A DNA stretch of 64,000 nucleotides from Poa pratensis (GCA_947311845.1 CAMZMU010000075.1:22734577-22798576), one strand, 5' to 3'. Counted from the stretch's first letter, positions 10,285 to 22,470 are shown. The notes: generated from the letters alone by a model not told the origin. Numbers and translations are program-made.

Positions 10285-10560
10285 CTAAAACGCAATCACA
10301 TACAATAGAATGGTAATGAAGATGAGCAAGAAGGAGATGACGATGAAGTTGGATTTCATCTGGTTCTTCCTATCTTCCACAAGCAAGTGGTTCAAGTACC
10401 TAGCTTCTGCCTCCGCTTTACTGTTGTAACTCTTGTGGTTGTTCACGATGAAGTTGGACTTCATCCGGTTCTTTTGCTCTTTCGCAAGAAGGTGGTTCAA
10501 GTTATCAAGTACCTAGCTTCCGCTTCCGCTTTACTCATGTAGCTTTTATGGTTGTTGCCT
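10285..10560 (-). CDS. hypothetical protein with internal duplication and C-terminal membrane helix
   Basis: The minus-strand frame 10285-10500 contains NHLLAKEQKNRMKSNFIV and later NHLLVEDRKNQMKSNFIV, then the hydrophobic end ISFLLIFITILLYVIAF. The DNA shows the same tandem duplication (about 110-bp period, roughly 10334 and 10447). A charged coiled-coil followed by a terminal membrane helix resembles grass GRF-zinc-finger proteins, but the zinc finger is not seen here. A partial or decayed gene is likely. Confidence 0.3.
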
Positions 10561-10768
10561 TTGAATTTGTCACTTGTTTTAGACAGCCTTCCCACTCGAT
10601 CATAGACTCCTGGAACATGACCTTCCTACACCACATACCACTTCTTCATCTGTCTATACACAAGACGCATATAAAAGTATAAGGCAAACAAAAGCACGAG
10701 TTATACGGAAAAGTATAAAACAATACAAAAACGATTGGATTTATGCCTCATACTTAGAAGTGACACAC

Positions 10769-11125
10769 TCATATTTCAGAGACGAAGTTAGCAAGCCAAG
10801 TAGGATGCACAATATTTGTGTAGTTGTGCATACCGGTTTGATATCCCCATCCATGGTTATCTAGGACGTCACTGATGATGATTTGCGCAATGATTTTCTG
10901 GATGTAACGGAATTCATCTATGATAACATAATCAGTGGGGTCCTCTAGTGTTTGGAACCATCTGTTGATATCACCAACAAATTGGCCTTTCCTTCTCTGT
11001 TTGGTGGTCCGTATGTGTTGAGACAAGCTTGGGTGTGAGTCTGTTTGGCATGTTGTCTTCGTCCGGATATGCTCAGATTGGAGTCCACGAAAATAAATTA
11101 CAAATAGGTCCCACATCTTACACAA
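10769..11125 (-). CDS. hypothetical reading frame
   Basis: A 118-residue frame (...DINRWFQTLEDPTDYVIIDEFRYIQKIIAQIIISDV...) has protein-like composition. I recognise no domain. It lies upstream, on the same strand, of the duplicated membrane-helix frame and may be an exon of the same unknown gene. Confidence 0.25.
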   Translation of the reverse strand: MCKMWDLFVIYFRGLQSEHIRTKTTCQTDSHPSLSQHIRTTKQRRKGQFVGDINRWFQTLEDPTDYVIIDEFRYIQKIIAQIIISDVLDNHGWGYQTGMHNYTNIVHPTWLANFVSEI

Positions 11126-11149
11126 AGGACCTTGGACTGAAATTAAAAA

Positions 11150-11660
11150 GCAATCAGATCCACATCACCCTAACACCAGGTCGGCGGTGCAGCGGTGTTG
11201 GGTGGTCGTCTGTGCTGCCGGGAGGAGGAACTGGTCGACGGCGGCGTGAGTAGGCACGAGGCTGCGCGGCGGCGGCGCGAAACACCTCTCGGCGGGGCAA
11301 GGAGGCAGCAATGGGCGGCACAATGTGGTGGACCTCCGTGGGCGATTCGTGCCAGCGCTGGACGAAGGGCGGCGGTGGCGCTGGGCGCCGGACGGAGCGG
11401 CTCTGAACTTTGGCCGCGCTGGGCGCCGGGGGCGGCGATGAACTAGGTCCTGGCGACGATAGGAGATAAGAGAAGGAAAGAGAGAGAGGGAGGCGGGGAA
11501 AAGTGAGCGGCGGTTTCGTGAGGGGGCGGCCATCTCGCCACTCGATGGGTCCCACACGTGGGAATTTTTCCGGATGAATTGGGCAGGACTGAGGTGTGAA
11601 GCTTGATCAGAGCTTCTCTCCCCGGCCGGGCTGAGAGGGGTTTCAGGGCGAGGTGGCATG
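11150..11660. other. GC-rich CpG-dense stretch
   Basis: Long overlapping frames exist on both strands because stop codons are rare at this base composition; none shows a domain. It could be the promoter or leader of a neighbouring gene. Confidence 0.4.
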
Positions 11661-11704
11661 GTTGAGGAGGTAAAACCGGGCTACCAAACAACCTAAAACT
11701 GGGT

Positions 11705-11751
11705 GGGGAGAGATTATCTTTTTTTTTTTTAGGTTTGGGGAGAGATTATCT
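11705..11751 (-). repeat. minimal poly-A insertion with 15-bp target duplication
   Basis: GGGGAGAGATTATCT is present at 11705-11719 and 11737-11751. The 17 bases between are a T run plus AGGTTT, i.e. AAACCT and poly-A on the minus strand. Confidence 0.75.
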
Positions 11752-11865
11752 AAGGCAAGCCGGGCTACCTAACAACCTAAAAGGCTAAAACACGCCCTCA
11801 ATCGGCCCGTTCCTGCGGAGCCAAGCCCAACCCGGGCCGACACTTACACAAAAATCCAATGTCCG

Positions 11866-12118
11866 ATGGAATCTCCGAACCCTAGTGCGCACACCCCCTC
11901 TCCCCTACAGCAGTCAGCACCGCCGCCACCGGCGCGTAAACTATTCCGCTCGATTCCTCATCTCCTAGGATACTCTGAAATCGCCACCCCTCCAGCCCCC
12001 AATGCACCGCTTCTCCTCTCTCTCACGACCTCTCCTCTCTTTCATGGCCTGTGCTCCGCCTCCACCAGCCCTTGCGCCACGAGGTTTCACACTCATGGGA
12101 GCTTCCAGTGCACATATT
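11866..12118 (+). other. possible 5' exon upstream of the DUF6598 gene
   Basis: An ATG-started, Pro/Ser-rich frame (MESPNPSAHTPSPLQQSAPPPP...) runs through this GC-richer stretch and meets CACGAG/GTTTCA, a possible donor. It may be 5' untranslated leader or an N-terminal exon; its link to the next exon is not provable. Confidence 0.3.
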
Positions 12119-12449
12119 CGTCGTGTTTTCCGGTTTGTTTTCTTATACTGATGCTAAAGCTTACTCCTTTTGTTGATTGCAATAGTCTTGGATATTCGCG
12201 TGACAGAATTTGCGTTTTTATTACCCTTCTGAATTCTGATGTTAATTTTGTAAAGGAAAGGCGGCAAAATCTCTTAAGTAAATCCCATATGATTCCCAAA
12301 ACAATCAAATAGTGTCGATAGAAAATGGAATCAATTTCAGGCTCATTAAGATTTCAATTCTCAGTGATGTTTCCATCTTATGTGCGTAGGATGCTGAGAC
12401 TGGCTTTCTTATGTTCTTTTTTGATAGACTTCCTCATGGATATCGCAGC

Positions 12450-15400
12450 ATGGCCAGCATCAGTGAAGTAGAACATAATCAGTCTTGTAAACCAGAACTT
12501 CTACTGCTAAGCTCTTATGCTAATGATCACTTTGCCGTCACTCAAGGCATGAAAAACATAGAAATGATGGGCATAAACAAGGAGGCCACTCCTCGCTGTG
12601 TTGATGGCCGTCTGGAAGATGGAGTTAGTAGTGTTACCGATGATCACAAGGTTGTACTCATGGACAGTGATGACGAAGAAATGAATTACCCTATCGAAAG
12701 TGTATTCCCTTTGCACGTATTACCAAATAGCCGCCATCGTAATGGTTCTGTACACAGCAGTATATGGAATCAAATCTACAATGTATCAGACCGTAAAGAG
12801 AGTAAGTGATCAATATTTGTTTTTTAAATTTATTTGCTATTAGTCAACCAACATATACTCTGTTCAAATCCCGAGGTTAAATGCTGGTTCCTGCCATCAA
12901 ATAACAGATTATCTAATTGGGTTGTTGTGTTTGTTTGCAAAAGTAGAGATACAACCAATGGTCGTGCCTTTAAGGAAATTGTAGCTTGGATATTCGCCTT
13001 AGTCATAGTTTAGGTTGTGTTTCATTGGGTATTAGATCTGCCAAAGTTTCTGGTTCTCCAAATTAATTAATTTTTGGTTCACCTTTATCTCCCCCCTGTA
13101 AGAATTCTTCTTTGCAGTAATAAGTTCAGTTCACACCATAATGATTTATATCTTTTTGTTCTTACGTTGAAATTGGCGAGTGATAGATTGTGTCATGCCC
13201 TATGCTACGGAATATGTTCATAACTTTCATTTTGTTCGCAAGTATTTTGATACCCTAAGTGGTAAGAAGGTTTAGGTACTCCCAACCTATGGAAAATAGT
13301 CATAGAAAATTTGGACAGTATTTTATCACATGGGTTATGGTTTTATCTGGAAAAATTTGAACTTAAAAGAGGATTTCCAGAAAGTAAAACACAGAAATCG
13401 TCCATTTACAGGTGCAATGGCCTGTATTAGTAGTTCTTAGAGGTAAAATGAACTGCGAAGTAGTCACACATTTCTTTTTTCCTTTCTGAGATAGTATAAA
13501 TATTACTTTGCTTTCCTAAAACCACAAAAACTCCAATAGAGTAAAATTCTTAGTAAAAAGAACATAGGTAGTAGTGTCTGCTTAGATAAAAATGTAACAT
13601 ACCAGTAGGGGCATGGTGTCCTCAAGCGGCCTAGTTACTTTTGTACAGTGAGTTTTAGTTTACTATAATAATTCTGAATAACCATATAACTTCGTCATTT
13701 TTTATGAAGCTCGATTGGAAGCAAAATGAATACAGATCCCACAGCTGATTGTTTCTGGCACAGTGGAACTTGTATGGTGCATCCAGCTCGTTGCATGTTG
13801 CAGATTTTTTCATTAAAGTTGGCTAAAATTCCTATGAATAGTGGCTCAATAGAGTTGTATGGATACATAGCAGTACGGGATAATCTGGACCGATTGCTTA
13901 ATTATGTCGTCAACTTTAGTAGGGATGATCCCATCATCGTGGAGCAGGTGCGCATCCATACTTACCTGCAGTTTTGAACTAATAAACCTACCTAACAAAG
14001 TATTGAGATTTGTCTACTTGACTCCCACGAGCCTCAAGTATAAAACGAGGAATTTGGCCCCTGAAGTATTCAAATTGCAGAGGGTATTTTGCGCTGCCAC
14101 TTAGGCAAAACCACCACCAAAACTGCCCTAGAGATTGTCTTAGACAGTATGGATTACTTCAGTGGCCAAATACTTTATTTTATGTTTGAGGGTGTTAACT
14201 AGGCTAACTTCGAATACTCCAGAGGACTTGTTTCAAATTACCTAATTCATTAAACAGTACAGGGTCAAACTTTTGACATGCATATAGACAGATTAGATTC
14301 CGGTATACACTCTTGATGGCAGCCTACAACCACTTAAATCTCTTGACTTTATCAAGATTCTCGTGATTGATATGTCCAAAAGTAGCCCAATAATACTCCA
14401 CATTTGGTTAGTATCATATAGGAGTACGTTTGATTGTGAACAAGCCACTGCTATGCTAAGTTTTGGACCAGGAAGTTGTGATTTATTAGTAACAGTTAGT
14501 CAGTTACAAACTCTAAAATTTATTAATTATCATATAATGCCAACAAAGTATGTCCCGGTCTTTTTTGCTAGTACATACACCACACAAATGAATTTACTTT
14601 TCATATAGGCATATGAAGATGCATAGCATTGATGATCCCATACCGAAGTCCTATATCTGGGATTCAAAGTAAAATCAAATAAATAGAGGTGGCCAATTTG
14701 CCCCCTATGCACTTCAGATACATTTGTAAAAAATGTTTTGGCCACCATTTCTTTAGTATCCTTTAATTGAATGTTGCTGTAACCAAACATCATAAGGGCT
14801 GTATTTAGCTCTATATGTATTTCTTAATTTGTTTTTATCAAGAGCTATATTGAATAATAATAGTTCTGTAGGGTTCTCTCATCAACATGAATGGCCCTAA
14901 GCGAGCGATTCATATGTTAGACACCATTCTCGTCGAGTATGACCTGAAGATCAAGACAGGAGAACAAGAAAAAGATGATCTACAGCTGATCGATGGTCTA
15001 TCAACCATAGATGACACAGGTGTATGGAATTGTCGCACATTAACAAGACGAATCCATGGTGATTGTGGCGCCGTTGACATAACTTTCTTACGTCTTGAGA
15101 GAGCTGTTGAGGCTACTGTAGAAGTTTTCATATCAGAAGTGAAATGCAATTTCAGTTTGTGTCTGGGTTGTTTCATCAACGGATTAAATGATGAAATATG
15201 TCTCTTTGATGGGACCATTGGTGAATCAAGTGTCTTAGCGAGGTCTGTAGTTGCCATCACCGTGGATTCTTGGATGGAATTGAAGTTCAAGTATGGCTCA
15301 GAGTCCTCCAGTTCTTCTAATGCTTGTTCCTTCCATCCGACCAACCATGGGCTGTCTATTCAACAGATAAAGACTGATGTTGCGGCAATCTCAGTCAAGG

Positions 15401-15468
15401 TGACTTGGTCTACTTTGTCTAGCCGTTACTCTGTTCGAAAACAACAGGAGCAGGACATGTCAATCTGA
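12450..15468 (+). pseudogene. DUF6598-domain protein gene, probable frameshift
   Basis: Three exons can be drawn: 12450-12801 (MASISEVEHNQ..., donor GTAAGT), 13710-13947 and 14872-15468 (stop TGA). The last two carry the DUF6598 pattern known from grasses: LQIFSLKLAKIP, GSIELYGYIAVRDNLDRLLNYVVNFSRDDP, IIVEQ/GSLINMNGPKRAI, GDCGAVDITFLRL, ISVKVTWSTL. The 13947/14872 junction is phase 0 and keeps the family sequence continuous. Exon 2 entered from the 12801 donor reads TRLEAK and then TGA at 13727; the correct frame resumes with MNTDPTADCF at 13726, so one base seems lost in the A run at 13724. Function of the family is unknown. If the frame loss is a sequencing error the gene would be intact; otherwise an internal start at 13726 would be needed. 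Confidence 0.65.
12802..13709 (+). other. intron 1 of the DUF6598 gene
   Basis: AT-rich, bounded by GTAAGT and ATGAAG. No nested element recognised. Confidence 0.5.
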
Positions 15469-15959
15469 GCTAAACGTTGTGAAGCAGTTGAATCTGTTGC
15501 AATTAGGTCAGTATATCAAGTTGGGCAGAATGCAGTTTGGACTGGTGGCAACAATGAAGCAATCAAACATTGTCTAATAAATTTATTTCTGTTCTAAATT
15601 TAATTATAGCAAATTTAGATTGTAATAAATCTGGTGTAACGAAGTCTTTGTACCTGGAATATTTAAGAATGTTTAGCTGCAATGTATAGTGATATAAGAC
15701 TCTACATATTTTCCACTCACCTATCTAGACATGTTTTAATACAAAATCACATGAACTTCATACTAAAACATGTCTATATACATGTGTGGAAACTAGCTAC
15801 AGAATTTTATATTTTACTACGGAGGAAAGTATATTATATTTGTTATCTGGAACTGCGCGAGTTTCATCTTTTCTCTGATTTTTGATGGTCACCAGCCTAT
15901 ATTTTGGGCTGCCATGTGATTGCTCAGTTGCGAATGGGTTTCGTCCGCTCATCCCAGTT

Positions 15960-15992
<33 letters not shown>

Positions 15993-16250
15993 TGGGTGCG
16001 TTTTTGGGTTCTCACTATTTGTCTCCCGATTCTTCTCCTCAACTCCTCTCTTTCTCTCAACCAAGAATGGAAAACGCTAATTATCAACCGACTGTAGCTA
16101 AAGCTGGTTCTGTTGAAGACGCGCGCGCACTACCGGCATTGATTCGATGGAGCGTGACACCACAACGTCACCTACTAACTACGGGCATGCCTCTAGCTAG
16201 CCAGGGACGAGCGAAGGCGCCCCCCCCCCCCCCCCCCCCCCACCACCATA
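15469..16250. other. gene tail and MITE-like DNA
   Basis: After the DUF6598 stop there is about 200 bp of AT-rich 3' untranslated-like DNA. At 15690-15840 inverted pieces (AGACATGTTTTA / TAAAACATGTCT) and ACTACGGAGGAAAGTA resemble the end of a Stowaway MITE. Two long C runs follow, at 15962-15992 and about 16220-16241, which may be wrong in length. Confidence 0.45.
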
Positions 16251-17391
16251 CGGTCCTGAAAGTTGTTATGTATATCCATCTACGGTCCTAAATACGAATG
16301 GCTAGCATATACCGCTGCGTGGCAATCGAATTAACTCAATGCGGTCCTCGAAGTTACCGAAGATGTCCAAAACAGTCCTCAAACTTATAATATCCATTTT
16401 AAAAAAAATTATTGCAACAGATTTTCCATATATCTTTTGTATTAATAAATCTATTTGCATTATCCCCACTCGTCACCAACCGGTGCGCTTGCCCGGGCTA
16501 GGTATATTTTAAAACTTGTGAATATTTATTTGAGAAAGCTGTAATTCTAAAGACAAATCAGGAGAAACTTAATATACTACATATACCATTTTTTAATTTG
16601 TAAAAGTAAAATGGTTATTCATTTGTGCATGTATGCATGCCTGTTCATAAGGTTTATTTTCCAATGTTGTATTATTTCACTTCGATCAAAAATTAGTAGT
16701 TGACATCTTTTTTTGCGTCATATTGTAGGAATATACTTCACGCTTAAAGCCCAATTGGTTGGCTTTCCAAGGGTGGCCTAAGGTTTCGACCTTTAAAAGT
16801 TATATTTTAATTTCATAAATATTATATTTTTGCACCATAGTTAGGACATTGTTATATTTTTTCCACCACTTTTTCATAGTGTTCAATTTAGTGAAAGCAC
16901 TTATCCACGATACACTAAGGTAAGTGCTAGATTCAATAGGCTAATATTGATTTTGTTTCATTTCCATCTAGATATTCCGTCAGCTGTACGAGTTGCATGC
17001 AAACTTTTTTCCGCCTTTGGTCTGTTTTGTTTGATTCTTTTGATCTCGTGGAAATTAGTTAAATACGGTGACCAGTGTCCGTGTGTCGTGTTGCATGCAA
17101 ACTCTTTTTTCGCCTTGGTGATCAAACGTGATATGTATGTAAAATAAATAAATTACATGGTTTCATAAAAATGGAAATCCTGAAGTTTAGGACTGTCTTG
17201 GACATCGTCGGTATCTTCAAGGACTGCACTGTGCCTACTCGATTGCCACGTCAATGCTATACGCTAGCCATTCGTATTTAGGACCGTACCTGGACATGCA
17301 GAGCAACTTTGATAATTGTATCGAGGCAAATCCTTAGTAGGAGGACTGTTTTGGACATGGCCAACAACTTTGAGGACCGTAGATGCATTTC
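16251..17391. mobile_element. foldback DNA transposon with long inverted arms
   Basis: The left arm (about 16253-16395: CGGTCCTGAAAGTTG ... GGTCCTAAATACGAATGGCTAGC ... GTGGCAATCGA ... GATGTCCAAAACAGTCCTCAAACTT) is found reversed at about 17180-17391 with substitutions. The phrase 'ACGGTCCT' recurs inside each arm. The middle (16400-17175) is AT-rich without coding potential. Superfamily not determined; the arm length fits Mutator-like or foldback elements. Confidence 0.7.
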
Positions 17392-17661
17392 ACTCATCGC
17401 TAATTCACAAAGTGTGTTGAAGCTCAATGTGTTAACTCTCTGAAACCCATGGACGAAAGACTAAATATGAAAAGAAGCACAGCTTAGCACAATCCGCTAG
17501 TGGACCTCAAAAATGCAGATAACCTTGAGCTCTTCATGTGCGCAGACCTGGAGGTTGCTCTGATGTGGTTGTGCATTGAAATGAATTCTTGTGTTATATG
17601 GATGTTAAGCATAATAACTCTAATGTCCTGGTATTTCTATTTTTTTTTCTTTATATTATAG

Positions 17662-17790
17662 GTACAATTTGAAGGCAAGGAAAAGGAGTTCTGTATGAGA
17701 AAGCTCCAGAAGAAGAAAGAGAAGGATGTTGTGGTGATCAATTCTTGTGACTATCCGTTGAACTTTGCTAGTTCTTGTATTGATACTTGA
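17662..17790 (+). CDS. exon-like Lys-rich reading frame, unknown
   Basis: After TTATAG the frame reads VQFEGKEKEFCMRKLQKKKEKDVVVINSC.. and ends in TGA at 17788-17790, followed by AT-rich DNA like a 3' untranslated region. It looks like the last exon of a gene whose other exons are missing. No family recognised. Confidence 0.25.
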   Translation, partial: VQFEGKEKEFCMRKLQKKKEKDVVVINSCDYPLNFASSCIDT

Positions 17791-18064
17791 AATAATCAGA
17801 TTATTTGGAGATACCAATTTTGTATGTCTCTGATACTTGCTGTTTGGAGTTGCTGTTGGCATCTATCTGTTTGTTTGAGATTATTTTGTGCTGGTATTTC
17901 ACCAAGTTCATGTTAGAAAATATGATTTCAAATTTTATATTCAAAGTTGCTAGTTGTTTGGAGCTTACGTGTTTCTGATGATTACTTTTAGAGCTTCAGT
18001 TCAATGGTTGCTTGTATTTGGGAGGTACAGTAGTTGATTACTGCTGCGCGTAGTTGATTACTAA

Positions 18065-18345
18065 GACTAGCCATAGTGGTGGTATCATAGCTAGTATCAT
18101 GTGTGCCATGTTGGCAAAATGATGATATGGCACTGCAATTAATGATAAAAAAGATGATAGTGGTATCATAGGTAGATATCGTAACATACGCATTCCAAAA
18201 ACATGTTGAGTCTACAATATAATTAATGCAATACTATATGATAACACAAATATGTTACTACCCATAGTGGAGTTAGTAACAAAAACTAGTATCATATGCA
18301 TATATGCATGATACTACTATATGATACTTTCCATTATGGTTACTC
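18065..18345. mobile_element. Tourist-type MITE (281 bp) with TAA duplication
   Basis: The ends are imperfect inverted repeats, GACTAGCCATAGTGG at 18065 and CCATTATGGTTACTC ending 18345, extended inward by GTATCATA..TAGTATCATG. TAA flanks both sides (18062-18064, 18346-18348), as expected for PIF/Harbinger-derived MITEs. Confidence 0.8.
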
Positions 18346-18369
18346 TAATAGGTGGCCACATGCGCACAT

Positions 18370-18770
18370 GCTGGGTCTACTCATAGTGGGCATGTTACTA
18401 CTCTATGTTACTACCTCTATAGTGGGAGTGTCATATGTGTGATAACATAGAGATATGCATTTACTGTTTGATACACTCAATTTGCATTGGTAAGAAGTGT
18501 TGGCTATAAGACAAGGTCATGTCATCTATAGCCATCTCTATAGCCAATATGTACAATAATAAGACACAAAGATGATCTATTTTATTAATACATGGTCCAC
18601 CATTCACTCTCACAAAGTGCCCAGTAGCACGTGATAGAGCTGACTCTTACATGAGAGTCCACTCCTCCTCGTTCTCCTCTTCTCTCTCATCTAACTAAGC
18701 ACAAATATCTTATTTTAATCCTTATAGCCCGCCCACGTCACTCTATTGTACTTGCTCTAAGGCATAATCT
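18370..18770. mobile_element. remains of further MITEs
   Basis: ATAGTGGGCATGTTACTACTC...CTATAGTGGGAGTG resembles the neighbouring MITE. From 18503 GGCTATAAG and, at about 18723, CTTATAGCC form an inverted pair of a second, different MITE. Exact ends are not clear. Confidence 0.45.
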
Positions 18771-19060
18771 ACTAATATCTGGGTCTAAGGTAGGCGTTGA
18801 TTGGGAAGAATTTTTTCCTCACCGTAGTAATTATCTCGGGTGCTTAAGCGATATTGCGCCTAGTTAATTGGGTTTGTTACATTTCGTAACCGCAACAGCC
18901 AATCAACGTACGAAGTTCATGCATGCATTCTCACCTAGGGCCATGCAAGCTACTACTCCAGAAAAGGCAGCAGGGGAGAGAGATAAAGCATCGTTTGGGT
19001 GGGATTTCATTGCCTAATTAGGGAGATTTTTTTTTTTTGAGAACACACCCACCCTCTTTA

Positions 19061-20805
19061 TTACTTAATCATAACACGCGGAATACAAACGCCCTCAGGC
19101 GGGTCTATGAGCCAAACATATCTACCAACTGGCGATGAAGAAACCAGTCTGGCTAGATCATGAGGCTCCTTATTCGAAACTCTATTCTCATGCACGAACG
19201 AAGTGTCACGAAAACCAACACTCCTCCTCTTAATGTCCTGCAAGATAAAGCAGTAGGTTCCCAGGTTCGGCTCCTCCAGCGACCTCACGGCATTGAGACA
19301 GTCACTCGCCAGCTTAAACCTGGTAATATGCAGGTCCTCGGCTAGGCTGATTCCTTCGGCAATCGCCATTGCTTCCAGAGTTTCAGAATCACCAAGTCCT
19401 TCAACTCGGACGGCAGACGCTCCCAGCAAGACTCCTGTATCGGACCTGGCGATTGCTGCAATCGCCCCTGCCGTCCGAGATCTTGCTACAGCTGCATCGG
19501 TATTGATTTTCACCACCCCTGCTGGAGGCGGGCACCACCGTGGGTGACTAGAGACTGCAGCCTTAGATCCACGCTCATCTCGCACCGGTTTCCTAGCTTG
19601 ATCAAGCTCCGAGATAAAGCTCACCACAAAACTGTGCGTACTCAGTGGGCTTTGAAAAACACTTTCGTGTATCGCTTTACGCCTGGCATGCCAAATCGCC
19701 CACAAAGTTACACACATCCGTATAAGTTGTACGTGCGGAAGGGTATCCATCATCGTGAACAGCCACCTCCGCGCCTCCGGTTCTTGCACCTGACACATGT
19801 GCTCAACCATTTCCTCATCAGCAAGAGTCCACACGCATCTTGCCATAGTGCAATCAATCAACGAATGCCTCCAAGAATCCTCCGCCCCACAAATGCCACA
19901 TGACCTTGATGGTGATATATGTCGGTGATGTAACAAATCAGCCGTGGGGAGCGAGTGTTGGGCCAATCGCCAAAGAAAAACCTTCAGCTTTGATGGAACC
20001 TGGACATGCCAAAGTTTTGTCCAGCTCTTCTGTAGCCCTCGCTGGTCCGAAACTGCTGCAGTCCCATCAAGCCATGCCTCGCGTTGGTTCTTTGTGCACA
20101 CAAGCATTCTGTAAGCAGAACGCACTGTGAAAATTCCTTTCTTCTCTGGGTGCCAAGCCCACACATCAGACTGCAGCCTGGTACAGATTGGAATATTCTG
20201 AATGGCCTGCACGTCCATCGGAAGAAAGTAAGTTTGCAGCTTCTCCAAATCCCACTGCATATTCGACTGATCAATAAAATCAGCGACCAAAAGAGGAGGA
20301 TCTGCCTTCACACATGCAGTAGGTCGGAGCATCCCCTCCCTAGGGATCCAGTTGTCGTTCCAGGCATTTGTATGCGCTCCTGAACCGATGCGCCGAATCA
20401 GGCCTTGCGACAACACTTCTCTACCTTCCATTATCGCTCTCCAAACCTGTGATGGGTGTGACCCCATCTCAGCCTCGAGGAACCCAACATCCGGGAAGTA
20501 CACGGCCTTAAGAACTCTGGCACTCAATGTGTTAGGATTTTGCATAATTCGCCACCCTTGTCGTGCTAACAGTGCCAAATTAAATAGTTCGATGTCCCTG
20601 AAACCTAGACCTCCAAGAGCCTTCGGTTTTGTCATGTTATCCCAAGAGACCCAACTCGTCTTTCTTTTACCCTCTTTCGAGCCCCACCAAAACTGCCGAA
20701 TCAACGAGTTAATATGCTGGCATAGCCCTCTCGGTAATTTAAAACACGACATGGAGAACGTGGGAATTGCCTGCAGCACTGACTTGATCAAAACATCCTT
20801 GCCCC
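19061..20805 (-). pseudogene. LINE ORF2, zinc-binding and RNase H region
   Basis: GKDVLIKSVLQAIPTFSMSCFKLP starts this part. The zf-RVT region follows (SKLKVFLWRLAQHSLPTADLLHHR..CGICG..H..DC). The end is an RNase H-like domain with the acidic residues in INTDAAV, ETLEAMAIAEG and LASDCLNAV. It ends at a stop at 19061 just before AATAAA and the tail. Confidence 0.9.
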
Positions 20806-22470
20806 TGCCGACAAACACTGTTCAATCCACCCCTGGATCCTCTTCCAAATTCTATCTTTCAAATATTTGAAAGCACCATTTGTTGATCTCCCCACGTTGG
20901 AAGGCATTCCGAGGTACTTCTCACTAAGTGACTCATTCTGAACATTTAAAATGAGCTTCAGCTGTTGCTTGATCATGACTGGACAACGCTTGCTAAAGAA
21001 AATTGAAGACTTGTCCAAATTCACACGTTGTCCGGAGGCACGACAATAGGCATCCAAAGTGTCACGGGCATCTCGAGCACTCTCTCCATTTGCTTTGATG
21101 AACAGCAGGCTATCATCCGCGAAAAGAAGGTGGTTCACCGCCGGGGCGGAAGGAGCCACTTGTAAACCTTGTAAGCTCGATGATTCACTTCTATGTTTCA
21201 AAAGGCACGAAAGGCCCTCCGCTGCTATAAAAAACAAATAGGGTGAGATGGGATCCCCCTGACGAATACCACGGGAAGGTTTGAACTCTTCCAAACGCTC
21301 CCCGTTCAGTAAAACTGAGAATGAAACCGTGGTAACCATCCTCATCAACATATTCACCCAAACTTGGTGGAATCCCAGCTTCAACATAATAGCCCTGAGA
21401 TAATCCCACTCTACACGATCATACGCCTTTCGCATATCAAGCTTGAGTGCACAAAACCTGTGTTTCACTGCCTTATTTCTCTTCATGAAATGCAAACATT
21501 CATAGGCCGTGATGATGTTATCTGTTATCAGTCTTCCTGGGACAAAGGCTGATTGCTCATCCGATATAATATCAGGCAACACCCGCTTAAGTCTATTCGC
21601 AAGAACCTTGGAAGCAATCTTATAAATGGCATTGCATAGACTAATAGGGCGGAACTGACCCAAATCTTCGGGTTTTGGTACCTTAGGGATAAGAACGATG
21701 AAAGTTTTGTTGAAGGCTGTGGGATCATCCTCACCCCGCAAAACCCTCAACACTATGTTTGTCACCTCCTCCCCGCATAACTCCCAATGGCGCTGGAAAA
21801 AATGTGCTGGGAATCCGTCCGGCCCTGGCGCCTTGGTAGGGAACATCTGAAAAAGGGCTTCTTTAACCTCAGTTGTTTTGATAACCGAGATCAAGTCCTC
21901 ATTCATCTCCTGTGTGACTCGGACTGGCACTGTATTTAGAACAACGTCCATGTCTTGTGTACCTTCAGACCTGTACAAGTCACGGTAAAACTCATTAGTA
22001 ATGCCAGCAATCTCTCCCGCATCTTCAGTAATCTCCCCATCCGACTTGCGGAGGTGGCTAATCTTATTTTTCCTCTTTCTCTGGCTTGCTCGAAGATGGA
22101 AGAACCTTGTATTTTTATCTCCCTCCGCAAGCCACTGAACCCGGGACCTCTGACGCCACATCACCTCTTCTCGGTGATCAAGCTCGACTAAGCGATCTAC
22201 AATTTTAATCTCGGCATGAGTCGGTCCCGTTCTTGCAGGATCGTTCCGCAATCTAGTAAGCTTGGCACGTAGCTGCTGGCCTTCTTTCCGAACACTACCA
22301 AAAGTGGTAGTTCCCCAAGTCTGCAGCGAGCCTGTAACAGCGCCGATCTTCTCCTGTAACTCCCCAAGCGTTGTGGATTTGCCCAGATTGGTCCATGCTT
22401 GATGGAGGGTTTGCTCAAAGCTCTCGTGGCTCTCCCACATGAGCTCGTAATGGAAAATCCGATCTTCATT
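20790..22470 (-). pseudogene. LINE ORF2, reverse transcriptase domain
   Basis: From DRIFHYELMWESHESFEQ the frame covers the linker and RVT_1 domain: KAPGPDGFPAHFFQ, FRPISLCNAIYKIASKVLANRLK, FVPGRLITDNI, LKLDMRKAYDRVEWDYL, GIRQGDPISPYLFFIAAEGLS, and the catalytic box LLFADDSLLF. All motifs are intact. A second one-base loss in the G run at about 20805 changes the frame before the zinc-binding part. Confidence 0.92.

Noticed and set aside
11165..11659. 164-residue minus-strand frame, Pro/Ser/Arg-rich
   Set aside because: Several overlapping long frames on both strands in a CpG-rich stretch, with no recognisable domain, so not called a gene.
15797..16087. Minus-strand frame with a poly-Gly run
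   Set aside because: Produced by a run of about 31 C on the plus strand; no domain.
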